DNA from: an uncultured Clostridia bacterium
Lineage (GTDB): Bacteria; Bacillota; Clostridia; TANB77; CAG-508
DNA length: 63,189 nucleotides
Assembly (NCBI GenBank): GCA_934140005.1
Contig: CAKPBB010000008.1
Location: 1 to 63,189, forward strand
Direction: 5' to 3'
The position numbers and the translations under genes are program-made. Below are positions 42,438 to 50,896 of the stretch, in pieces (within the stretch, counting starts at the first letter, position 1; every line of letters starts with the position of its first letter). The notes under the pieces were generated by a model. That model was not told the origin of the DNA and did not search any database. It worked only from the letters and a program-made list of their open reading frames with translations.

Positions 42438-44790
42438 ATTGCTTTTTATTATTGAAATTTGTAATAGCATTTTCATCATCAAAAGAATATCTTTGATTAT
42501 TTGTATTGTTTTGAATAGGGTCCATGTCATTAGGATTGTTTGGATTTTCATTAAAATTAATATGTTTTAAATCGAATTTGTTTTTAGTATTTCCTTCTGA
42601 ATCTTTATTAATTATTCCGTTTGTAAATTTTGTAAAATTATATGTTTTAATTTTTTGTTTCTCTTTATATTTTGATTCAAGGAAGTCTATCTTTGCAGCT
42701 CCTATAACATTTTTACCTTTTAAGTCTTTTGTTTTATAAATGATGTTTTTGAATTTTAAAGACTGTATCTTACCAGCTTTGTAGTTTTCTTTCCAAGACC
42801 ACTTGATATTTTTATAATTTGCATCATATTCGCCTTTGTCTGTCTTGTAATCGTTGGTAAATGTCCACTCTCTTTTTTCTCCAAATTCTTTTTGCCACCA
42901 TTCATTGTCTTCTGGAGTATTGTTACCAAAGACAATTTTTGTTGTGCAGTTTGCAAGTAGAGTTTGTCTAAAGTTATAATCATTGTTTATACCAAATTGA
43001 GATAAATTTTGTGCTGAAATAATTGTACCAACACGATATTTTCTATATAGTGTGAATATATCCTCTGTTGCTCTACATACAAATGGAGGAAATTCATCAA
43101 CATATAAGAAATGAGGAATACGAGATTTTTCATTTCCTGGTCTAGATAATACTGAATGTTGCATTAGTAGTAAGAAGAATAGACCAAATGCTTTATGAAT
43201 ACTTGCTCCTAAATCTCCACGTCTTGTACATACTAATATTATTTCACCATTTTTCAATACATCATCATAATTTATATTGTTTGTTCTGTTACATAAAATA
43301 GCTCGAACACCTGGATAACGAAGTAGATTTTCAAGTTGTGCTGCGGATGCTTGTAAGTATTTTGCTGTTTCATCTCTACCAACAGCATTTTTATAAAATG
43401 TTTTCTTGAAGTATCCTAGTTGAATGTCATATTTTTGAGCTAATTCTTCATCTTGTTTCATTTGTTCAGCCATTTCTTCGATTGAGTCAAAATCATTTAT
43501 CAATTTCATTAAATCTTCTAAAGTTGGTAAATCACCATTATGCAATCTTGGATACATTTCTTTTACTAATAATGTTAAGTTTTCAATTGCTTGTGTTGTG
43601 ATATTTTGCATAAATGCTTCATCAACAGATGTATTGTTATTAAGATTTACTTCAGAATTATACATTCTTTTTAATACTGATGATATTGCAATTGATGTCT
43701 TTATTGGATCATCAAATATGAATGGATTTAAACCGACTGACTTTGGATTATTTGGATCAATTAATTTATATGGTATACCAAAATTATCAGCAACATCTTG
43801 AATACGAGATATTGATTCAAAATCAGGAGCTAGATATGTAATACCTAAGTTTTTATAGACTGTTTTTTCACCATCATATTTATAAATTAGTTTTTTCATA
43901 TAGGTTTTATATAATTTTTCCTTTGATGCTATTGGAACTAACATATTCAAAGAAAAATTATCATTTATGTAGTCATTTGAATAAGGTGAATTTAGATTTG
44001 CAAGACCTGTACGCAAAGCTGTATATCCCATTTCTTTAGCAGCTTCTTTAAACAAATATTTTTTTTCTAAATCTCTTGCAATCATTGGTTCGAACATCAT
44101 AGATGTTTTTCCAGAACCAGATACACCAACTATAAGAGTAGATTCAAATCTTCTTGCTTCTGGTGTTTTAATAATTTTTCCAGTTTCTTTGTCTTTACAA
44201 AGATACATTTCACAAGTATATGGTCCCCAACCTTCTTTATTGTCAGATAAATCAATACCACCATAATCATAAATAGAATCTCTTAAATCTTTTGTATCAT
44301 TTATTTTCATATAAATGAATTTAAATAAAGGATAGAATGATACTATTGGAATGTACCAAGCAAAAGCAGCCATAGCTGGTTTAATTAAATCCATGAAATT
44401 TAAAATTATATAACTATAATTTGGAACTGATATTAGTAGTAACCATTCTAATTGATTTATCCACTGAATAATCATAGATATGATAATAATGTATAAACCA
44501 ATCATATAAATATATACAAATGATAATTTTTTCTTGTCTTCAGTAACAAATTTTGAAGCAAAAGAAAAATAAAAAGCAAATACTGGGCAAGCCATTGCTA
44601 ATGTATATTTTATAGGTCCCCAATAAGAAACAGACATACCAGTTGCACCAATCATAATAATTTCAACAATCCTATCAACGCAAAGATAAAATGCGACAAG
44701 TGTTAATACATAGGTTAAAAATGTATTTCTATCTGTTTTTAATTTCTTTAAAAATTTGTCTATGTATTTCAATTTTTTCACCACTTTCAT
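42436..44790 (-). CDS. VirD4/TraG-type secretion coupling ATPase
   Basis: The 784-residue protein has four to five N-terminal membrane helices (~24-160) and a TraG/VirD4 ATPase domain: Walker A GVSGSGKTS at 222-230, Walker B FLYVDEFPPF, and ISAQNLSQFG in the usual spacing. The tail is Asn-rich (NENPNNPNDMDP, NTNNQRYSF). Coupling proteins hand DNA or protein substrates to a type IV secretion channel. No relaxase, VirB4 or integrase gene lies nearby, so it may belong to a dispersed or domesticated system, with partners at 40.6 and 50.5 kb as candidates. Confidence 0.85.
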   Translation of the reverse strand: MKVVKKLKYIDKFLKKLKTDRNTFLTYVLTLVAFYLCVDRIVEIIMIGATGMSVSYWGPIKYTLAMACPVFAFYFSFASKFVTEDKKKLSFVYIYMIGLYIIIISMIIQWINQLEWLLLISVPNYSYIILNFMDLIKPAMAAFAWYIPIVSFYPLFKFIYMKINDTKDLRDSIYDYGGIDLSDNKEGWGPYTCEMYLCKDKETGKIIKTPEARRFESTLIVGVSGSGKTSMMFEPMIARDLEKKYLFKEAAKEMGYTALRTGLANLNSPYSNDYINDNFSLNMLVPIASKEKLYKTYMKKLIYKYDGEKTVYKNLGITYLAPDFESISRIQDVADNFGIPYKLIDPNNPKSVGLNPFIFDDPIKTSIAISSVLKRMYNSEVNLNNNTSVDEAFMQNITTQAIENLTLLVKEMYPRLHNGDLPTLEDLMKLINDFDSIEEMAEQMKQDEELAQKYDIQLGYFKKTFYKNAVGRDETAKYLQASAAQLENLLRYPGVRAILCNRTNNINYDDVLKNGEIILVCTRRGDLGASIHKAFGLFFLLLMQHSVLSRPGNEKSRIPHFLYVDEFPPFVCRATEDIFTLYRKYRVGTIISAQNLSQFGINNDYNFRQTLLANCTTKIVFGNNTPEDNEWWQKEFGEKREWTFTNDYKTDKGEYDANYKNIKWSWKENYKAGKIQSLKFKNIIYKTKDLKGKNVIGAAKIDFLESKYKEKQKIKTYNFTKFTNGIINKDSEGNTKNKFDLKHINFNENPNNPNDMDPIQNNTNNQRYSFDDENAITNFNNKKQ

Positions 44791-44923
44791 AAAATTTTAT
44801 ACATTTATATTATCCTATAAAATCAGCAAAAAAACAAGAGGTTTTAAAGAAAAAATGTAATATATTTGAAACAAAAAATATATAAATGGAAGTAAGAAAA
44901 TAGAAAAAGATTGGAAAAGAAAA

Positions 44924-46528
44924 ATGAAAAAGAAAAATAATTTTTTTAAAGGAGTATTGTCATTAGTTATAGCACAAATAGTAATTAAAATATTAGGAAT
45001 GATATATAGTTTATATTTAACTAATAAACGAGGATTTGGCGATACTGGAAATGCAATATACATGAGTGGATATCAAGTTTTTGCACTATTTTTAACAATA
45101 TCATCTATTGGTGTTCCTAATGCAATATCAAAATTGATATCAGAAAAATTAGCTAAAAATGATGAATATGGAGCAGATAGAATTTTTAAGATTGCTTTAA
45201 CTGCATTTGCAATAGTTGGTTTTATAGAAACTTCTATCTTATTTTTATTTGCTAAAGAAATTTCTAATAATTTATTACAAATAAAAGAAGCTGAATATTC
45301 ACTAATGTTTTTATCACCAGCAATATTTTTTGTATCTATATCTAGTGTGATTGAAGGATATTTTAATGGAAAAAAAGAAATTAAACAAACAGCAAAAGCA
45401 CAATCTGTAGAACAACTATTGAAAATGATATGTACAATAATATTTGTTGAATTTGTAGCAAAAATAAGTGGTAATAATACAGAATATATGGCAGCTTCAG
45501 CCAGCTTTGCTACAACTATTGCGACTATACTATCTGTGTTATATTTATATGTAATTAGTAGAAAAATAAGAAAAAAAGTTAATTATAAAAATTTAATATA
45601 TTATAAAAAAGAAAAAATATCAACAATAGTAATTAATATTGCTAAAGTTTCTATTCCTCTTGCAATATGTTCAATGCTAGTTGCTTTATATAAAAATATA
45701 GATGCATTAACTGTTGTGAGGATTTTAAAAAAATTCGTTGGCGAAGAATTAGCCCAAACAAAGTATGGTATATTAACTTCAAAAGTTGATGTATTGTTAA
45801 CAGTTCCATTAAGTTTTAATATGGCTTTTACAATAGCATTAATACCTGAAATTGCAAGTGCGAAAGTTAGAAATGATGAAAAAGAAATAAGTGATAAAAT
45901 TTCTTTCTCTTTATTTATAACTATGATATTGGCTATTCCATCAATGTTTGGTATATATTGCTATGCAGAGGAAATAATAAGATTATTATTTCCAAATGCA
46001 ATACAAGGTGCTGAATTATTAAAAATTTCTGCATTTGTTATTCCTTTTGAAATATTGGTTCAAACGATAAATGGCAGTTTACAGGGTTTAGGAAAACATG
46101 GAATGACAACACTTTCCTTATTAATAGGAGGTATTGTAAAGTTGATAGGCAATATTGTTTTTATAAATATGCCGATTTTTCTTGAAAAAGGTGCTATAAT
46201 AAGTACGATATGTTGTTATTGTGTAGTCTTTTTTATTTCTGGATTTGTATTGATAAGAAATTGCAAAATAAAATTAGATGTAGTGCAGTATTTGATAAAA
46301 CCTATGATATCAAGTTTTATTATGATTATTTTATCTAAAATGCTTTATGCTTTTCTTGCTTCTAAAGATATAAAGCAACAATACATTATAATAATATCTA
46401 TATTATTTGCAGTAATTGTTTATATTTTAGTATTAGCAATTTTGATGCTATCAGAAATTATTAAAACTTTCAAAGATAAAAAAATATTTTTTGTAAATAA
46501 GATAAAAAAATCAAAGCTTGAAAGCTAG
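44924..46528 (+). CDS. SpoVB/MurJ-like polysaccharide flippase
   Basis: The 534-residue MOP-superfamily membrane protein has ~14 helices. The start GVLSLVIAQIVIKILGMIYS, the stretch SIGVPNAISKLISEKLAKND, and the late RLLFPNAIQGAELLKISAFV match the SpoVB/YtgP branch. Members move lipid-linked cell-wall precursors across the membrane, some in spore cortex formation (SpoVB), others as MurJ-like lipid II flippases (YtgP/Amj-type). Which one this is cannot be told here. It is divergent from the VirD4 gene. Confidence 0.85.
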   Translation: MKKKNNFFKGVLSLVIAQIVIKILGMIYSLYLTNKRGFGDTGNAIYMSGYQVFALFLTISSIGVPNAISKLISEKLAKNDEYGADRIFKIALTAFAIVGFIETSILFLFAKEISNNLLQIKEAEYSLMFLSPAIFFVSISSVIEGYFNGKKEIKQTAKAQSVEQLLKMICTIIFVEFVAKISGNNTEYMAASASFATTIATILSVLYLYVISRKIRKKVNYKNLIYYKKEKISTIVINIAKVSIPLAICSMLVALYKNIDALTVVRILKKFVGEELAQTKYGILTSKVDVLLTVPLSFNMAFTIALIPEIASAKVRNDEKEISDKISFSLFITMILAIPSMFGIYCYAEEIIRLLFPNAIQGAELLKISAFVIPFEILVQTINGSLQGLGKHGMTTLSLLIGGIVKLIGNIVFINMPIFLEKGAIISTICCYCVVFFISGFVLIRNCKIKLDVVQYLIKPMISSFIMIILSKMLYAFLASKDIKQQYIIIISILFAVIVYILVLAILMLSEIIKTFKDKKIFFVNKIKKSKLES

Positions 46529-46699
46529 TAAAATCAATACTTTTAAGATTTGAAAGCCTTGAAGATGTTGAAAAATAAAATAAAATTAAAAATAATTTTA
46601 AAAAAAGAAGGATTTTAGAAGGTTTTGGCGAATATTGTTATTGTAGAATAAAAAAGTAATGGTTTCTACATACTAAACACTATTAGGAGGTAATTTGAA

Positions 46700-46978
46700 A
46701 TGAACAAAGCTGAATTAATCGCAGCAATAGCTGCTAAAACAGGAGAAACAAAGAAAAGTGCTGAAGAAACAGTTAACGCTTTTGTAGATGTTGTTACTGA
46801 TTCTCTAAAAAAAGGAGACAAAGTTCAATTAGTTGGATTTGGATCTTTTGAAGTTAGAAAAAGAGCAGCTAGAAAAGGAAGAAACCCACAAACTAAAGAA
46901 GAAATTAAAATACCTGCATCAAAAGCTCCAGTATTTAAAGCTGGAAAAGCATTAAAAGATTTAGTAAATAAAAAATAA
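46700..46978 (+). CDS. hup: HU family DNA-binding protein
   Basis: This 92-residue protein is a textbook HU: MNKAELIAAIAAKTGETKKS, then GDKVQLVGFGSFEVRKRAAR, GRNPQTKEEIKIPASKAPVF and GKALKDLVNKK. HU bends and compacts chromosomal DNA. AGGAGG precedes the ATG. It is monocistronic with its own terminator. Confidence 0.97.
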   Translation: MNKAELIAAIAAKTGETKKSAEETVNAFVDVVTDSLKKGDKVQLVGFGSFEVRKRAARKGRNPQTKEEIKIPASKAPVFKAGKALKDLVNKK

Positions 46979-46991
46979 GAATTATATATTC

Positions 46992-47026
46992 AAAAAAGAT
47001 ATGGTTTTAACTATATCTTTTTTTTT
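46992..47026 (+). terminator. Terminator of the HU gene
   Basis: AAAAAAGATAT-GG / C-TATATCTTTTTT stem running into a T-run. Confidence 0.8.
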
Positions 47027-47115
47027 GCTCAAATTATATTTTCATATTGCAAATAAAAATATTTATCTATATAATTATAATAAATTTATTTTATACTAAA
47101 GAAGTAGGTGAATGT

Positions 47116-47559
47116 ATGAAAGAACCGATTGAGATTATTTTCTTAGATGATGATAATATGACTGTACTAGATAGAAAATTTGTTGATTATGGAGAAAAAG
47201 CGGAATATACAGGAGAAATTCCAGAGAAACCAGCAACAATAGATGGAACATATGAGTTTATAGGATGGACTAATGAAGAAAAATTAGAATGTGTTACTGA
47301 AAAAATTGTTTTAGTTGCAAAATATAAATTAAAATTTAATGCAAAAACAGAAGAAGCTATGTACGAAGCTAGTTTGCAAAATGCACAAAATTCAAATATC
47401 AAAGAGACAATTGAAGCTGGAAAGAAAGTAAGTGAACAGCAAATTGCTTTATCAAAAGATCCAAGAAGTTATGAAGAAATTGTTAAAGATATTTTAGAAA
47501 ATGGCAAAACAGAAATTGGAGCGGAAATTGATAAAAATAAAGATGCTTTTGAAAAATAA
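47116..47559 (+). CDS. Hypothetical protein with an InlB-type (Listeria-Bacteroides) repeat
   Basis: Start chosen at ATG 47116 (site GTAGGTGAATGT), giving 147 residues; the longer frame begins without a site. Residues ~1-65 have the B-repeat pattern (TIDGTYEFIGWTNEE with the FxGW core, then ITLVAKYK-like KIVLVAKYK). The rest is a charged helix. There is no signal peptide although such repeats are normally extracellular. It is followed by a gene 11 bases on. Function unknown. Confidence 0.6.
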   Translation: MKEPIEIIFLDDDNMTVLDRKFVDYGEKAEYTGEIPEKPATIDGTYEFIGWTNEEKLECVTEKIVLVAKYKLKFNAKTEEAMYEASLQNAQNSNIKETIEAGKKVSEQQIALSKDPRSYEEIVKDILENGKTEIGAEIDKNKDAFEK

Positions 47560-47585
47560 TACAAAAGATAATGGGGGAAAAACAA

Positions 47586-48149
47586 ATGAGTGTAGTTATT
47601 ACCTTAGAAGATATACAAGCATATGCAGAAGTTGATTATATAATAAATCATATGAATGAGAAATACATAGCCAAAGTACCAGAAAAATTACTTGATTTCT
47701 TTTCTAATATGAAAGATCCAAATTATGAAGTATATGTTGATCCTCGTAAACCTTTGCAAGATCAAGGACTTAAAAAATATACTTTAGAAATAATTGCTTT
47801 ATTACATGTTAAATATTGGTGTGAGGATGAAGATAGAAGAAATGAACTTATAGAAAAAATGGAATCAAATCAAGAATTTTATGAGAATAAATTAAAAGAA
47901 CAATTTAATGTTGATAAGTTATTTTCTGAGCCAACTGCTAAAAAAATATCTTCTTTAGATGACTTAGAAGAAAAAGAAGATCATTCTAAGCCAAAGGCTG
48001 TAAAGAAGGTTATAGTTAATAAAGAAAAAGACGAAAAAGAAGTGAAAGAAGATAAAGAAAAATATCCACAAAAAGTTGAGAAAAAAGTTAGTATATTTGC
48101 AAAAATAAAACAATTTTTCTCTAGAAAAAAGAAAGATAAGAAAAAGTAA
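47586..48149 (+). CDS. Hypothetical charged protein
   Basis: ATG 47586 is preceded by GGGGG at 7-11 bases; the ATG at 47571 is less well placed. The 187-residue protein has a helical N-terminal domain (~1-115: ITLEDIQAYAEVDYIINHMN, then EVYVDPRKPLQDQGLKKYTL) and a long Lys/Glu-rich tail (KVIVNKEKDEKEVKEDKEK) ending in a basic amphipathic segment (IFAKIKQFFSRKKKDKKK). That end could bind membranes or nucleic acid. It is likely cotranscribed with the upstream B-repeat gene. Confidence 0.6.
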   Translation: MSVVITLEDIQAYAEVDYIINHMNEKYIAKVPEKLLDFFSNMKDPNYEVYVDPRKPLQDQGLKKYTLEIIALLHVKYWCEDEDRRNELIEKMESNQEFYENKLKEQFNVDKLFSEPTAKKISSLDDLEEKEDHSKPKAVKKVIVNKEKDEKEVKEDKEKYPQKVEKKVSIFAKIKQFFSRKKKDKKK

Positions 48150-48152
48150 ATA

Positions 48153-48193
48153 AAAAGAACCCTAAATGTTAGAAAATATTTAGGGTTCTTTTG
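48153..48193. terminator. Bidirectional terminator
   Basis: AAAAGAACCCTAAAT / ATTTAGGGTTCTTTT perfect 15-bp stem between convergent genes. Confidence 0.9.
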
Positions 48194-48201
48194 TTCTTGA
48201 T

Positions 48202-49008
48202 TTAATTATCTTTTATGAAAACATTATTTATGTTTTTATTAATTTCCAAAATGTTTCCATTGGTTAAAATATTCTTTTCAGTGTTTTTAAGTGGAACTGT
48301 AATATTAACAATTGTTTTATATTCTGAGTCATTATTATCTATTAAATGTACTACAAAACTAAAATCTGATTCTATTACAGATGTATCTGATATTATATTA
48401 TTTAAAATAGTACCATTTTGGTTTAGTGTATATGAAGTTTTTAAATTAAAGTTTTTAGCTAAAGTATTAACATATTTTAAAGTCAAAGGAATAGAACAAT
48501 CTGAGAAGAATACAGGTGTATTATATTGTATTTCATTTAACTCATTTTTATCATTTACAATATCAAATTCTAGAAACTCGTTGAAAGGAAAATCTTTTTG
48601 AATATATTCTGTTCCAAAATTAGTTGGATTTTCATAAAAAACACTTGCATTTCCTATAACAGGAGGTGTTGATACATTAAGTGTATCAATCCATATTTTT
48701 TTTACAAAGAAATTTTCATTTTTGGGTTTTATATATATTGCTAAATCAGTATATTGATAAATTTCAATAGACCAATCATTCTTATTAATAGAATTCATAT
48801 TATTATTTCCATAGGCACTGCTATATAAGATGGTTTTATTTACTTGAAAATTATCATTACTATTTTTTTGATAAAAAGTGACAAATGAATTTGCTAAATT
48901 ATTTATATTTTGTTCTTTAATAAAAATATTTTTATATATAAATACTACTATAATAAGTACAAGCATTTCGAGTAGAAAAAATATTAACAAACGAATTTTA
49001 TTTTTCAA
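48202..49008 (-). CDS. Membrane-anchored hypothetical protein
   Basis: A TTG start at 49008 lies eight bases after GGAG; the longer frame begins in non-coding-looking sequence. The protein is ~268 residues with one N-terminal helix (IRLLIFFLLEMLVLIIVVFIY) and a long external region of strands and polar loops (LKYVNTLAKNFNLKTSYTLN). A pattern of short repeated strands recalls beta-sandwich surface proteins, but no family is recognised. It is divergent from the glucosaminidase gene and may share its regulation. Confidence 0.6.
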   Translation of the reverse strand: MKNKIRLLIFFLLEMLVLIIVVFIYKNIFIKEQNINNLANSFVTFYQKNSNDNFQVNKTILYSSAYGNNNMNSINKNDWSIEIYQYTDLAIYIKPKNENFFVKKIWIDTLNVSTPPVIGNASVFYENPTNFGTEYIQKDFPFNEFLEFDIVNDKNELNEIQYNTPVFFSDCSIPLTLKYVNTLAKNFNLKTSYTLNQNGTILNNIISDTSVIESDFSFVVHLIDNNDSEYKTIVNITVPLKNTEKNILTNGNILEINKNINNVFIKDN

Positions 49009-49092
49009 TGTGATCACTCCTATAATTATTTTATTCAATATATTATATATTTCAAAATTTATCAATAGTGAATTTTTTGGGAAAATATGAAA

Positions 49093-49121
49093 TTGACAAA
49101 ATAATTTAATAATATTAAAAT
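49093..49121 (+). promoter_or_regulatory. Promoter of the glucosaminidase gene
   Basis: TTGACA (49093-49098), 17-base spacer, TAAAAT (49116-49121); the start codon is 19 bases on, so the 5' leader is very short. Confidence 0.65.
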
Positions 49122-49139
49122 AATTACGGAGGAGTACAA

Positions 49140-50348
49140 ATGAAGAAGCTATTTAGAAGTAAAGAAATTAGATATTTTGTAATAATAGTATTAGCAATTA
49201 GTACTATTATTATGATGATTTTTTCTAAAAATGTATTTGCAGATTCAGAAAAAAATAACAAGATTATTACTGATTTTAAATTGCAAAAAAATGCAAATCC
49301 ATTAAACATTGAAGAAATATTGGAAAAGAATACTTCTAGTAATATTAAAGAAGAAATTAGTGTTGAAGAAATAGACTTAGAATATAATACTGAATATAAA
49401 AATAACTCTGAACTTCCTAAAGGAACAATGCAAATTATTCAAGAAGGAAAAGATGGAAAACAAAAGGTAATTGCAATAAAAAAGTATGAAGATGATAATT
49501 TGATTTCAGAAAATGTAATTACAGATACAATAGAAAAAGCTGCAATAAATAAAATTGTTGAGATAGGAACTGGAAAGAGCAATAAAAAAAGCAATATAAA
49601 AGTGGGAGATACATGTTATGTTACTGCAAAAACATTATCAGTAAAATTAGAGGCTAACAGTAATGCAGAAAAAATTTGTACTTTAAATAAAGATACGGAA
49701 GTAAAAGTATTAGAAATATTAGACGATTGGTATTACATATATTCAAAAGAAAGAAAGGGATATGTAGATAAAAATGGTTTGACCAAAAAACTTCCAAAAG
49801 AAGTTTATCAAGATGGACAAACATCAGATTTAGCTAAATCAGAATTGTTAAAGAATTTGAATTTTGATATGGCTTTAAATGTTCCAAGTAATTTATCTAT
49901 TGATCAATTTAAGAAAATTTTAGGAAATGATACAAATGATGTAAATAGTGTATTTAATGAAAATGCAGAATATTTTTATTATGCAGAAAAGCAATATAGG
50001 ATAAATGGGGTATTTTTAGCAGCAGTTGCAATACATGAAAGTGGATGGGGAACTTCAACAATTGCTAAAAATAAAAAGAACTTATTTGGTTATGGAGCAA
50101 TTGATAGTAATCCATATGGTGGTGCATATAATTTTGAAAGTTACAATGAAGGAATTGATTTAGTAGCAAGAGCTTTAGTTAAATATTATTTAAATGAAAA
50201 TGGTACAGAAATATTTGACGGAAATATAGCAAATGGTAAATTTTATAATGGAAATAATTTGTCAGCTGTAAATAAAGTATATGCTTCAGATAAAAATTGG
50301 GCGAATGGTGTATATAAATGGATGAAATATTTATATAACAAAATATAG
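49140..50348 (+). CDS. Secreted N-acetylglucosaminidase (GH73) with SH3 domain
   Basis: The 402-residue protein has a signal peptide (~1-35). A bacterial SH3 domain spans ~158-222 (VTAKTLSVKLEANSNAEKIC, DDWYYIYSKERKGYVDKNGL). The C-terminal glucosaminidase domain (~255-402) has the catalytic Glu in AAVAIHESGWGTSTIAKN, then LFGYGAIDSNPYGGAY. It cuts peptidoglycan glycan strands, in growth, separation or spore work. The AAGGAGG-type site and short leader fit moderate expression. Confidence 0.92.
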   Translation: MKKLFRSKEIRYFVIIVLAISTIIMMIFSKNVFADSEKNNKIITDFKLQKNANPLNIEEILEKNTSSNIKEEISVEEIDLEYNTEYKNNSELPKGTMQIIQEGKDGKQKVIAIKKYEDDNLISENVITDTIEKAAINKIVEIGTGKSNKKSNIKVGDTCYVTAKTLSVKLEANSNAEKICTLNKDTEVKVLEILDDWYYIYSKERKGYVDKNGLTKKLPKEVYQDGQTSDLAKSELLKNLNFDMALNVPSNLSIDQFKKILGNDTNDVNSVFNENAEYFYYAEKQYRINGVFLAAVAIHESGWGTSTIAKNKKNLFGYGAIDSNPYGGAYNFESYNEGIDLVARALVKYYLNENGTEIFDGNIANGKFYNGNNLSAVNKVYASDKNWANGVYKWMKYLYNKI

Positions 50349-50403
50349 TAATAACACAGATATAAAAGAAATAAAAAATATTGAGAAATTTGAAAAATTT
50401 AGG

Positions 50404-50432
50404 TTGATATTTTTATAATAATATTGTATTAT
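50404..50432 (+). promoter_or_regulatory. Promoter of the 50.5-55.2 kb operon
   Basis: TTGATA (50404-50409), 17-base spacer, TATTAT (50427-50432), then AAAGGAGG before ATG 50483. Confidence 0.65.
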
Positions 50433-50482
50433 ATATAAGTAGAAATATTTAGGGAAATAGCCTAAAGGAGGTTAAAATAGAT

Positions 50483-50893
50483 ATGCTAAAAAAAGCTGGA
50501 ATTATTGCAATAATTATACTAATGATGCTTGGTACTATAGAGGTTTATGCTACAACTTCACAAGGAGAAGCTATATTAAATTCAGAACAAACAGGTGAAC
50601 TATTAGAAATGAAAGAATCAACAAAAGCTACAATGAATGAATATATAGAAAAATATGGTTCAGTACCTTTTGGAATGGCAGCATATATATTAGCAGCTAT
50701 TAGAATATATAGCATACCATTTTGTTTTGTTGGAATTGCTATTGGTTCAATATACCAATATGTAATAGGAATAAGAAAATTAGATGTAAGAGATAAAGGA
50801 TTTGCATTAATAATAACATTTGTAACAATATTATTGATTTGTCAAGTTCTACCATTAATTTTTGCCATAGTAGTAAATGGTTGGAGGGGTTAA
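50483..50893 (+). CDS. Small membrane protein, TrbC/VirB2-like topology
   Basis: The 136-residue protein has a cleavable-looking signal (MLKKAGIIAIIILMMLGTIE, cut near AYA/TTS), a charged stretch (~40-60), then two helices joined by a short basic loop (IGIRKLDVRDKG at ~95). This plan matches conjugative pilins of the TrbC/VirB2 type, but sequence identity is not evident and other small membrane proteins share it. It is first in an operon with the CpaE-like AT-hook protein four bases downstream, so the two probably work together. Confidence 0.55.
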   Translation: MLKKAGIIAIIILMMLGTIEVYATTSQGEAILNSEQTGELLEMKESTKATMNEYIEKYGSVPFGMAAYILAAIRIYSIPFCFVGIAIGSIYQYVIGIRKLDVRDKGFALIITFVTILLICQVLPLIFAIVVNGWRG

Positions 50894-50896
50894 CGA

